This document shows positions 1 to 5,614 of a stretch of DNA of 6,171 nt, piece after piece. Origin of the DNA: an uncultured Planctomycetales bacterium (lineage in GTDB: Bacteria > Planctomycetota > Planctomycetia > Isosphaerales > Isosphaeraceae). Where the stretch lies: contig CALKTZ010000192.1 in assembly GCA_937997355.1 (NCBI GenBank), positions 1-6,171 on the forward strand. The letters run 5' to 3'. Made by a program: the position numbers and the translations under genes. The notes below the pieces were generated by a model. The model was not told where the DNA came from and searched no databases. It worked only from the letters and a program-made list of their open reading frames with translations. How positions within the stretch are numbered: position 1 is the stretch's first letter; each line of letters starts with the position of its first letter.

Positions 1-264
1 GATGATATCCGCGCCGAACACGATATCCGGCCGCAGCCGCCGCACCTCGTCGCAGAAGGCGATCGCGTCAGTGCGCGAATGCCGCCGCTTCATCCGCTTC
101 AAAATCATGTCGTCGCCGGCCTGCAACGACAGGTGCAGATGCGGCATCAACCGCTCGTCACTCGCGATGGCATCGAGCAGGTCGCGATCCGCTTCGATGG
201 AATCGATCGACGAGATGCGCAGCCGCCGCAACTCCGGCACATGCTTGAGGATGCGCTTGACCAG
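1..264 (-). pseudogene. Internal fragment of a MiaB/MtaB-type tRNA methylthiotransferase
   Basis: On the minus strand, 264 to 1 encodes about 87 residues that match the middle of MtaB (tRNA t6A37 methylthiotransferase, a radical-SAM enzyme that converts t6A to ms2t6A). Recognisable pieces are ILKHVPELRRLRISSIDSIE, the hallmark MPHLHLSLQAGDDMILKRMK, and RRLRPDIVFGADII just before the expected GFPTE. The wording is typical of alphaproteobacterial MtaB. The N-terminal UPF0004 domain and the radical-SAM CxxxCxxC motif, which would lie upstream, are absent because phage tail sequence sits there instead. This segment cannot therefore make a working enzyme from this frame. Its GC (163 of the first 260 bases, about 63%) is below that of the baseplate gene (about 77% at 1081-1200), although the end of the fibre gene is also moderate (38 of 60 bases at 361-420). 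It is either a recombination product or a misassembled join at a contig end. Confidence 0.8.
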
Positions 265-1035
265 CGTGATCCAGGTCGAGCCGCCGCCCGAGATGAAAGA
301 ACACACGCCCTTGGAGCGGCCGGCCGGGTCGACCTGGTACGCGGTCGTGTTGTTCTCCATGAACGTGGTGCCGGACGGGGTGGCCAGGTTCACCTGGTAG
401 CTGATCCCGGTCGAGTGATTGAACCAGAACTGCTTGCCCGGGCAGGTCGCCGGGTCGGGGAGGGTGATCGTGACGTTGCCGGTCGCCGAGGTCATGTCGA
501 TGACGACGATCGAGGGGCTCGCGGCGGTCAGGGTCGTGCTCGTGCCGTTGATGGTGGTCACGCCGCCGCAGCCGTAAAGATACGCCGGCACGCCGCCCGC
601 GCCGGCCGAGAGCTGCTGGTAGGCGTCGCCCATGGCGAGCCTGGCGGGGGTCGAGCCCGACGACGAATAGATCATGTCCCCGGTGGAGGACATGACCTGC
701 AGCGCGGCGACCGCGGCGTTGAGGTCGGCGATCGGCCTCGACAGCGCCCGCACCTCCGCGTAGTCGGAGGTCGTGAAGTCGGTGTCGTCGGCGTAGCCGC
801 CCAGGATCGACAGGGTGAGGGTGTCGGACGACCGGTTGGTGACGGCGAACGCCCGCATCACCTCGGAATCGGTCCCGTAGCCGGACGCCTTCACGAGGCA
901 GAGCAGGAACGGCGTCGCCGGCATCGAGGCGCCGAGGCCGGTCCCGAGCACGACCGTCGACGAGGAGCCGTGGGTGTACCCCGACCCGGCGATCGCGAGC
1001 TTGTAGAGCCCGTCTTTCACGTTATAAAAGGCCAC
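1..1035 (-). CDS. Tail-fibre-like phage protein, open to the window edge and fused in frame to an MtaB-like segment
   Basis: The frame opens at a GTG at 1035 (AFYNVKDGLYKLAIAG...), preceded by a GGAGG Shine-Dalgarno 7 nt upstream, and stays open for 345 codons to the window edge, so the 3' end is not seen. Residues 1-257 are low in charge and rich in Gly, Ser and Thr. Around residues 117-155 they contain a fibre-type block (GDMIYSSSGSTPARLAMGDA, then YQQLSAGAGGVPAY) of the kind common in tailed-phage fibre or collar proteins. Residues ~240-257 (GVCSFISGGGSTWITL) read like the usual final beta-strand of such a protein, but no stop follows. From residue ~259 the sequence changes to a MiaB/MtaB-family segment. 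The gene starts 33 nt after the baseplate J-like gene, which suits a fibre at the end of a tail operon. The fibre part is inferred from sequence style and position rather than a firm family match. The fusion may be an assembly artefact. Confidence 0.65.
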   Translation of the reverse strand, partial: MAFYNVKDGLYKLAIAGSGYTHGSSSTVVLGTGLGASMPATPFLLCLVKASGYGTDSEVMRAFAVTNRSSDTLTLSILGGYADDTDFTTSDYAEVRALSRPIADLNAAVAALQVMSSTGDMIYSSSGSTPARLAMGDAYQQLSAGAGGVPAYLYGCGGVTTINGTSTTLTAASPSIVVIDMTSATGNVTITLPDPATCPGKQFWFNHSTGISYQVNLATPSGTTFMENNTTAYQVDPAGRSKGVCSFISGGGSTWITLVKRILKHVPELRRLRISSIDSIEADRDLLDAIASDERLMPHLHLSLQAGDDMILKRMKRRHSRTDAIAFCDEVRRLRPDIVFGADII

Positions 1036-1068
1036 GCCTCAGCCTCCGTGCGCATCCGGCGATTCGGT

Positions 1069-2715
1069 TCAGATGTCCGGGGACGGCCGCGGGCTCGCCG
1101 CGACCGAGACGTCCGCCGGGTCGAGGAAGAACAGGGTCGTCCGCGGGGTCACGCCGCCCCCGGGGTCGTCGGGGATCTCGAGCACCGTCGACTGCCGCAG
1201 GAACCGGATCGAGCCGTCCGGGCGGCGGATCCGGCCGAACAGGTCATACGCCCCGCACGCCGCCCCCTCGGGGAGCAGGCCGGCGATGGCGTCGTTCAGC
1301 GTCGAGGCGTAGAGCCTCCCGGCGAACCCCGAGGAGTTCACCGTCGCGGCGAGCCGGCGGGCGATCGCCCCGGCGTCGACCGTCGAGCCCGGCGGGACGT
1401 GGACGGTCACGCCGACGCGGAGGGAGCACGGCACCGCCCCCTTCACGACGAGGTCGAGGCCGGGGGTCCGCGTCGACCGGCCGTTCAGGAACGACTGGAG
1501 GTCCGCGAGCTTGGGCATGGCGGAGACCGCGACCGCGTAGGTACGCCGGGCCGCGCCAATCTCCAGGGAGCCGGCCGGAGTGTCCGTGTCGACGAAGCGG
1601 ATGACGGCGGTCTGGTATCGCGAATAGGCGGCGTCGGCGGGGGCCGGGGCGTCGGGGGCGTAGGCGTCCCCGGACAGGTCGACGCCGCGGGCGTCCGAGA
1701 CGACCTCGTAGCCGGGGAGGTCCGGCGCGTCGCCGACGCGGAGGATCTGGGAGACCTCGTAGAAGCCGGGGGCGTCGTCACGCCCCAGCGAGAACTGCCA
1801 GATGCCGCCCCGCGAATCCCGGCCGACGAGCGTCGCCTCCTTGGCCAGCACGACCCTGGCGGGGAGCGCCGCGGTCCGGGCGTAGAGGTCGCAGAAGCCG
1901 GCCCTGGCGACCGGCAGCGGGCCGCGGAGCGACCGCCGCATCTCGGGATCCCCGGCGCCGATCAGGGAGAGGGCCGCGAGGTCCGCGAACTCGTCCCGGG
2001 CCGTCAGCATCGCCAGCACGTTCGCCCGATTCGACCACACCGGGGCCGCGATGCCCGACTGGAGCCGGGCGATCAATTGCGCATTGGTCTCGAGGTCGGC
2101 GCCGCCGGCGAAGTCGGTCTCCGCGTACGCGGACGAGAAATAGGGGGGAGGCTGGTCGGGGACGAGGGTCGCCCCCCGCCGGATCATCCCCGCCGACCCC
2201 GCCTCCGCGGCCACCAGGGGGAGCGAGAACGCGTAGGTGCCGTCGGGCAGCGGCGTCAGCACCCGGTCCGAGGCCGAGGTGACCTGCGTCGCCGAGACGC
2301 GGACGGCGGTCGCGGCGGCGGTCCGGAACGCGACGCCCCCGGAGGAGAAGGTCGCCCCCGCGGCCACCGTCAGCGGGGACCTCGCGGTCACGATCACGGT
2401 CGCCGCGCCCGAGGCCGTGCCGCCGGGCCTGCGCGCGACCCGGAAATTGGACAGCACGGCGTCGACCATGGACGGGTCGGCCGAGCCGGGGTCGGACTGG
2501 ATGTCCAGCAGGCTCTTCGAGTTGTTGACGACGTCGATGACCGACCGGCCGGCCGCCGCCAGGATCGCCGCCAGGTGCAGGACCCGGTCGTGGATCACGC
2601 CGCGGCGATAGTCGAGCCCCGGGAAGGCTTCCTGGAGCCGGGCGACGATCTCCGCCTGGATGGACGCCACGCGCGTCGCGTCGAGGGAGAGCAGCGGCGG
2701 GGTCGTCTCTTCCAT
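1069..2715 (-). CDS. Baseplate J-like / gp6-like wedge protein
   Basis: This 548-aa protein is predicted to be a structural baseplate wedge subunit of a contractile-type phage tail, in the baseplate J/gp47 (P2 gpJ, T4 gp6-like) group. Residues ~12-75 form an N-terminal helical part. Residues ~112-132 (SPLTVAAGATFSSGGVAFRT) match the family's recurrent 'V-x-AG-T-x-F-x-x-x-G-V-x-F' strand motif. Residues ~200-262 include a helical stretch (LETNAQLIARLQSG... NRANVLAMLTARDEF). A later region ~420-510 (LRVGVTVHVPPGSTVDAGAI) resembles the C-terminal beta/helix part of J proteins. There are no signal peptide or membrane segments, as expected. The ATG at 2715 lies 16 nt after the stop of the gp25-like gene, with no strong Shine-Dalgarno, so coupling is likely. 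The fibre-like gene follows after 33 nt. Family-level assignment is fairly secure; an exact orthologue cannot be named. Confidence 0.8.
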   Translation of the reverse strand: MEETTPPLLSLDATRVASIQAEIVARLQEAFPGLDYRRGVIHDRVLHLAAILAAAGRSVIDVVNNSKSLLDIQSDPGSADPSMVDAVLSNFRVARRPGGTASGAATVIVTARSPLTVAAGATFSSGGVAFRTAAATAVRVSATQVTSASDRVLTPLPDGTYAFSLPLVAAEAGSAGMIRRGATLVPDQPPPYFSSAYAETDFAGGADLETNAQLIARLQSGIAAPVWSNRANVLAMLTARDEFADLAALSLIGAGDPEMRRSLRGPLPVARAGFCDLYARTAALPARVVLAKEATLVGRDSRGGIWQFSLGRDDAPGFYEVSQILRVGDAPDLPGYEVVSDARGVDLSGDAYAPDAPAPADAAYSRYQTAVIRFVDTDTPAGSLEIGAARRTYAVAVSAMPKLADLQSFLNGRSTRTPGLDLVVKGAVPCSLRVGVTVHVPPGSTVDAGAIARRLAATVNSSGFAGRLYASTLNDAIAGLLPEGAACGAYDLFGRIRRPDGSIRFLRQSTVLEIPDDPGGGVTPRTTLFFLDPADVSVAASPRPSPDI

Positions 2716-2731
2716 GAGTCGGCGATCTCGG

Positions 2732-3199
2732 CTACGGGCTGGTCGCGATCGGCACCGGGAGGGTCGCGGATGTCCCCGCCCGGCTCGTCACCCTCACGGC
2801 GAGCGTCAGGCGGTCGTCCGTGACGCGCGCGCTCACCAACTCAATCGTAGCCAACCGCTCGTCATTGGGAGTCGACGGCCCGTCCTCGGCGGCCAGGTTC
2901 CGGGTGCATTGGCCCGCGGCGAAGGCGAATTGCTGGAAGATGTCGGTGTCCGTGCGGAGCAGCCCCAGGCGCGCGGCGGCCAGGAAGGAGGTCCCCCGGG
3001 TCGGCAGGTAGGGCATCGAGCCCCGCTCGGTGAGCCACTCGATCAGGACCCGCTGGGCCAATTTCTGGATCCCGGTGACGGCCAGGCCCGTCCCGCCGTC
3101 GGAGAGCGTGAGCCCGGCCGGGGCCGGCGCGCTGCCGCCCGGTGGCTGGAAGGCCGCGACGTCGTAGGTGCGCCCGGGGACCGGCAGGTTCGTCGCCAT
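2732..3199 (-). CDS. gp25/gpW-like baseplate protein
   Basis: The 155-aa product begins MATNLPVPGRTYDVAAFQPP. A longer open frame extends to 3415, but I chose the ATG at 3199 because it overlaps the upstream stop as TGATG and has a GGGGGTGG purine tract about 5 nt upstream. The core (residues ~44-150) fits the gp25-like baseplate fold. A helix (GIQKLAQRVLIEWLTERGSM) is followed by PYLPTRGTSFL, the equivalent of the family's 'pYdPefGs.L' turn. A second helix (TDIFQQFAFAAGQCTRNL) follows, then two strands (ERLATIELVSARVTDDRLTL, AVRVTSRAGT). Such proteins join the wedge to the tail hub. The next gene is J-like, the same W-J order as in P2-type phages. The Gly/Pro/Ala-rich residues 15-40 are an extra N-terminal extension. 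The assignment rests on fold pattern and context. Confidence 0.7.
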   Translation of the reverse strand: MATNLPVPGRTYDVAAFQPPGGSAPAPAGLTLSDGGTGLAVTGIQKLAQRVLIEWLTERGSMPYLPTRGTSFLAAARLGLLRTDTDIFQQFAFAAGQCTRNLAAEDGPSTPNDERLATIELVSARVTDDRLTLAVRVTSRAGTSATLPVPIATSP

Positions 3200-3486
3200 C
3201 AGGACCACCCCCCGAGCTGCCAGCCCGACAGGGCGGACAGCTCCGAATCGAGGACGGCCTCCCGCCCGGCCCCGCACCGGTCGACGGCCATCCTCCGCAC
3301 GCTCGCCATGAACTCGACGATCGCGTAGCGCCCCGACGCCAGCTCGGGGTATCTCGCGAGGAGCGTCGCGTCGTCGGGCTCGAACCGGCGCCGGGACTGC
3401 CCGTCCTCGCCCCACAGGTCGGTCCCGGGGAGATGCCCGTAGGGCCCGCGGGCCGCCCGCTCCGACTGCTCGACTCTGCTCATCAT
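3199..3486 (-). CDS. Unrecognised 95-aa phage protein
   Basis: This is a small, arginine-rich soluble protein (MMSRVEQSERAARGPYGHLP...) that I do not recognise. The middle (RRRFEPDDATLLARYPELAS, then GRYAIVEFMASVRRMAVDRC) looks like two short helices around a turn. No signal peptide or membrane segment is visible. Two adjacent ATGs are possible. The one at 3486 overlaps the previous stop as ATGA and the one at 3483 gives TGATG. An AGGGAG Shine-Dalgarno 4 to 7 nt upstream could serve either. Its own stop overlaps the gp25-like start by one base, so its output should be tied to that gene. Its position just before the gp25-like gene suggests a minor tail or baseplate role, which is inference only. 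Confidence 0.65.
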   Translation of the reverse strand: MMSRVEQSERAARGPYGHLPGTDLWGEDGQSRRRFEPDDATLLARYPELASGRYAIVEFMASVRRMAVDRCGAGREAVLDSELSALSGWQLGGWS

Positions 3487-3935
3487 CGATCTCCCTGCGC
3501 GGCGGCCACCGCGTCCTGGATGTACCCGAGCGAGCCCCCCAGCAGGACCCCCTCCGGCTCGCCGTGCCCGCGGCGCCGCGCGGCCGCGTGGCAGAGGCAG
3601 CGTACCGGCGACGCCATCCGGGCGCGATAGGCCCGCTCCATCGCCCCGACGTGGGCGATCTGGGCCTTGAGGGCGATCAGGTCCCCGACGGTGCCGGGCG
3701 AGGCCGGGTCCGAGATCGCCGACGCGTAGTCGTCGTTGAGCCGGTCGCGGTCGAATGGCGCGACCATCCCCCCGAGGTCGGCGGGGTCCCCGCCCCACGA
3801 GGACGCGCGGGGGGCCTGCCAGACCCTCGTCCCCTCCCCCGACACCGCCGCCCCGATCTTCGCCGACGAGCCGGCGAGCGCGGCGATGTTGTCCGCGAAG
3901 GCGGGGTCGACCCTGGATTTCGAAGAGGCCGCCAT
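3483..3935 (-). CDS. Unrecognised 150-aa phage protein beside the insertion sequence
   Basis: The product (MAASSKSRVDPAFADNIAAL...) matches no family I can name. Residues 1-35 are Ala/Ser/Gly-rich. Residues ~47-75 are acidic (GGDPADLGGMVAPFDRDRLN). Residues ~82-108 form a probable amphipathic helix (GDLIALKAQIAHVGAMERAY). Residues ~113-125 hold a compact CLCHAAARRRGHG cluster that could bind metal. The Gly-rich tail is LLGGSLGYIQDAV. The ATG at 3935 is the only good start, since an in-frame TAA lies at 3965-3963, and no clear Shine-Dalgarno is seen. It ends in a 4-nt ATGA overlap with the 95-aa gene. Joining the DNA on either side of the insertion sequence puts this start about 43 nt after the stop of the sigma-like gene, so the element interrupted the operon but not the reading frame. 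A tail role is inferred from position only. Confidence 0.6.
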   Translation of the reverse strand: MAASSKSRVDPAFADNIAALAGSSAKIGAAVSGEGTRVWQAPRASSWGGDPADLGGMVAPFDRDRLNDDYASAISDPASPGTVGDLIALKAQIAHVGAMERAYRARMASPVRCLCHAAARRRGHGEPEGVLLGGSLGYIQDAVAAAQGDR

Positions 3936-3953
3936 AGAACTTCGGCGAGGGGA

Positions 3954-3972
3954 CCGTCTGCTTTAGCTGACG
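3954..3972 (+). repeat. 19-nt imperfect direct repeat, left copy
   Basis: The 19 bases ending in AGCTGACG match 5590-5608 at 16 of 19 positions, including the last eight without a mismatch. Extended to 33 nt (3940-3972 against 5576-5608) the match is 22 of 33. It contains the proposed left target motif CTGAC. Such a long flank-to-end similarity is more than this family needs. Confidence 0.6.
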
Positions 3973-4012
3973 AGGGAATCGCCGCCTCGTGTGTGGTTTT
4001 CGGGAACAATCT

Positions 4013-4040
4013 TCGACTAAGCAGTTGTCGTCTGTATAAT
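4013..4040 (+). promoter_or_regulatory. Predicted tnpA promoter giving a leaderless message
   Basis: A perfect TATAAT -10 hexamer lies at 4035-4040, rare in DNA this GC-rich, with a TCGACT -35-like hexamer (4 of 6 to TTGACA) at 4013-4018 and a 16-nt spacer. The expected start of transcription, about 7 nt past the -10, falls on or next to the A of the tnpA ATG (4047). This explains the lack of a Shine-Dalgarno. The -35 region and spacer overlap a left-end hairpin. Confidence 0.55.
4014..4030 (+). repeat. Candidate left-end hairpin of the insertion sequence
   Basis: CGAC(t)AA pairs with TTGTCG around a GCAG loop, giving a 6-bp stem with one bulged T. A small hairpin with a single unpaired base is the type of structure TnpA recognises at IS200/IS605 ends, and the right-end hairpin also has a single bulge. 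It lies about 42 nt inside the proposed left boundary, further than in IS608. A second weak stem (ACGAGG/CCTCGT, 3970-3990) is an alternative. Confidence 0.4.
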
Positions 4041-4046
4041 CGCGGC

Positions 4047-4445
4047 ATGGACGCTCGTTATCGTCAAAACGCCGGCGCAACCTACTCGCTCAAGTACCAC
4101 ATCGTGTGGTGCCCGAAGTATCGTAGGCCCGTCCTGGTCGATGCCGTCGCCGATCGGCTGCGTGCTCTCCTGGCCGAGAAGTGCGGCGAGCTTGGCGTGG
4201 AGATCCGCGCCCTCGAAGTGATGCCCGATCACGTCCACCTTTTCGCGGAGGGCGACCCCACGCGATCCGTGGCCGAGATCGTCAACCGCCTCAAGGGCTA
4301 CACGTCCCGAGTGCTCCGGGAGGAGTTCCCCCCGCTCCGGTCCCGACTCCCGACCTTGTGGAGCCGGAACTACTACGCCGGGTCGGTGGGGCACGTCTCG
4401 GCCGCGACGGTCGAACGCTATACCGCCCGGCAGAAGGGGAAATAA
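4047..4445 (+). CDS. tnpA: IS200/IS605 Y1 (HUH) transposase TnpA
   Basis: This 132-aa single-strand DNA transposase excises and inserts the element as a circular ssDNA intermediate. The N-terminal block (YSLKYHIVWCPKYRRPVL, residues 13-30) is diagnostic. The metal-binding HUH motif is H62-V63-H64 within MPDHVHLF. The catalytic tyrosine is Y125 in TVERYTARQ, with the third metal ligand Q129 on the same helix. The WSRNYYAGSVGHVSAAT block (residues 105-121) matches the family's C-terminal signature. Length is normal for the family and no catalytic residue is missing. The ATG at 4047 fits the usual N-terminus. No Shine-Dalgarno is present, but a consensus -10 box ends 6 nt upstream, suggesting a leaderless message. 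The tnpB gene follows after 3 nt. Confidence 0.95.
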   Translation: MDARYRQNAGATYSLKYHIVWCPKYRRPVLVDAVADRLRALLAEKCGELGVEIRALEVMPDHVHLFAEGDPTRSVAEIVNRLKGYTSRVLREEFPPLRSRLPTLWSRNYYAGSVGHVSAATVERYTARQKGK

Positions 4446-4448
4446 GCC

Positions 4449-5606
4449 GTGCGCCGGGCATTCAAGTACCGCCTCTGGACGAACGCCAACCAGGATCGAG
4501 AACTCTCGATCATGCTGGAGACGCACCGGCGGCTGTACAACGATTGCCTGGCCGAACGGAAGGATCGCTACGAATCCGACAAAGTGGCCGTAAAGTACGC
4601 CGAGCAGTCGGCGCGATTCAAGGCGGCCCGGGCGGGCAATCCCTATTACGCCCGGCTCAACTTCTCGTCGGCCCAGGCGACAATGCGGCGGCTCGACAAG
4701 GGATTCGTCGCGTTCTTCCGCCGGCTCAAGTCGGGCGAGAAGCCGGGATACCCCCGGTTTCGGGGCCGGGACCGTTATCACTCGATCGAGTTCCCGTCTC
4801 ACGGCGACGGCGTCCGACTCAAAGGGGACCGGCTCCGCGTTCAGCACGTCGGCGAGATCCGGGTGAAGTTGCATCGCCCGGTCCGGGGGACGGTGAAGAT
4901 TATCACCCTGAAGCGCGATGCGGATCGGTGGTACGTCGTCCTGTCGTGCGACCTCGGGGATGTGGCGATCCCGCCGAGCGTCAACCCGGCCGTCGGGATC
5001 GATGTGGGCCTCAAGTCGTTCCTGAGCAAGTCGGACGGGACGGAGGCCGAGCCCAACCCCCGCTACCTCAAAGATGCCCTGCCCGAACTGCGGCGCAAAG
5101 GTCGCTCCGTCGCGCGCAAGCGGAAGGGCGGGAAGAACCGCCGCAAGGCCGTGAAGAAACTGGCCAAGGTTTACGCGAGGGTCAAGAATCTTCGGGCCGA
5201 GCACCACCACCAAGTCGCCTCGAAGTTGGTCCGTCGCTACGGGTTCATCGCGGTCGAGAGCCTGAACATCCGCGGGATGCTCGGGAACGATCGGTTGGCT
5301 CGCGCGATCAGCGATGTTGCCTGGGGCAACTTCCTGCTGACCCTGAAATCCAAGGCCGAAAGCGCCGGGGTTTCGGTGGTGGAAGTAGATGCGAGGGGCA
5401 CGACCCAGCAATGCAGCGGGTGCAGCGAGACGGTCCTCAAGGGCTTGTCCGTCCGCCGGCACGACTGTCCTCATTGCGGGTTGTCCCTCGATCGAGACGA
5501 GAACGCGGCGCGGAATATCCTCGCTCGCGGGCTCCTGGCCCGGACTGGGCCAGCGGGAGGCAAGGGCCAACCGGCCTTCTCCCGAGAAGCCGTTTGCTGC
5601 AGCTGA
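4449..5606 (+). CDS. tnpB: RNA-guided nuclease TnpB of an IS200/IS605 element
   Basis: The 385-aa product is a TnpB nuclease, an omega-RNA-guided, Cas12-related endonuclease that cuts DNA next to a short target-adjacent motif (TAM) and helps retain the element. The N-terminal helix-turn region starts MRRAFKYRLWTNANQ, with the HRRLYNDCLAER helix at residues 26-37. The basic KPGYPRFRGRDR block follows at residues 98-109. RuvC-I is GIDVGLKSF (D185), RuvC-II is AVESLNIRGM (E270), and RuvC-III is LDRDENAARNIL (residues 347-358, with D350 the expected catalytic Asp). The zinc-finger cysteines are C322, C325, C340 and C343. All three acidic residues are present, so a working nuclease is likely. The GTG start at 4449 fits the family N-terminus, with an AAGGGGA tract in the end of tnpA serving as a distant Shine-Dalgarno. 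The last codons encode the right-end hairpin and the TGA stop lies inside the right CTGAC motif. Confidence 0.95.
   Translation: MRRAFKYRLWTNANQDRELSIMLETHRRLYNDCLAERKDRYESDKVAVKYAEQSARFKAARAGNPYYARLNFSSAQATMRRLDKGFVAFFRRLKSGEKPGYPRFRGRDRYHSIEFPSHGDGVRLKGDRLRVQHVGEIRVKLHRPVRGTVKIITLKRDADRWYVVLSCDLGDVAIPPSVNPAVGIDVGLKSFLSKSDGTEAEPNPRYLKDALPELRRKGRSVARKRKGGKNRRKAVKKLAKVYARVKNLRAEHHHQVASKLVRRYGFIAVESLNIRGMLGNDRLARAISDVAWGNFLLTLKSKAESAGVSVVEVDARGTTQQCSGCSETVLKGLSVRRHDCPHCGLSLDRDENAARNILARGLLARTGPAGGKGQPAFSREAVCCS
5572..5592 (+). repeat. Right-end hairpin of the insertion sequence
   Basis: CGG(c)CTTCTC pairs with GAGAAGCCG around a two-base CC loop (a larger loop if the last pair opens). This gives a 9-bp stem with a single bulged C at 5575. 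It lies inside the last codons of tnpB and ends 10 nt before the CTGAC motif at 5603-5607. This is the layout of an IS200/IS605 right-end TnpA recognition hairpin. It is probably also part of the omega-RNA scaffold. Confidence 0.65.
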
Positions 5607-5608
5607 CG
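5590..5608 (+). repeat. 19-nt imperfect direct repeat, right copy
   Basis: This partner of the repeat at 3954-3972 covers the foot of the right-end hairpin, the tnpB stop codon and the first base past the proposed right tip. It includes a short palindrome, GCTGCAGC, at 5596-5603. Confidence 0.6.
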
Positions 5609-5614
5609 GAGTAG

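Larger units (their letters stand above)
3972..5607 (+). mobile_element. Complete IS200/IS605-family insertion sequence (tnpA + tnpB)
   Basis: This is a ~1636-nt element with tnpA and tnpB in the same orientation, 3 nt apart, an ISDra2-like organisation. The termini proposed here rest on the motif CTGAC found just outside the left end (3967-3971) and as the last bases of the right end (5603-5607). In this family the left flank carries the cleavage/target motif and the element's right tip carries a similar one, with no target duplication. A bulged hairpin at 5572-5592 ends 10 nt before the right motif, which suits IS608-type geometry. The element lies opposite to the surrounding phage operon and disrupts no frame. 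Both proteins keep their active-site residues, so it may be active. The left boundary is less certain than the right one. Confidence 0.8.

Noticed and set aside
79..2823. 914-codon open frame on the plus strand
   Set aside because: It is Arg/Gly/Pro/Asp-rich with no domain, lies antisense to the J-like and gp25-like genes, and is a by-product of GC-rich codon use on the other strand.
3200..3415. Longer start for the gp25-like protein at 3415
   Set aside because: The extra 72 residues are Arg-rich shadow of the 95-aa gene. The ATG at 3199 has the coupling overlap and Shine-Dalgarno.
3970..3990. ACGAGG/CCTCGT stem as the definite left-end hairpin
   Set aside because: It has a 9-nt loop and no bulge, and its arm overlaps the proposed CTGAC target motif, so it is kept only as an alternative.
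3200..4080. 293-codon minus frame covering the 95-aa gene and extending into the IS
   Set aside because: Only its last 95 codons, beginning at 3486 with a Shine-Dalgarno and ATGA overlap, look coding. Upstream it is low-complexity shadow of the 150-aa gene and IS left end.
5576..5600. Rho-independent terminator after tnpB
   Set aside because: The CTTCTC/GAGAAG stem is not followed by a T-run and fits an IS right-end hairpin better.
4181..5614. 477-codon plus-strand frame overlapping tnpB
   Set aside because: It is an off-frame shadow of tnpB, very rich in Arg/Pro/Gly, with no start signal.
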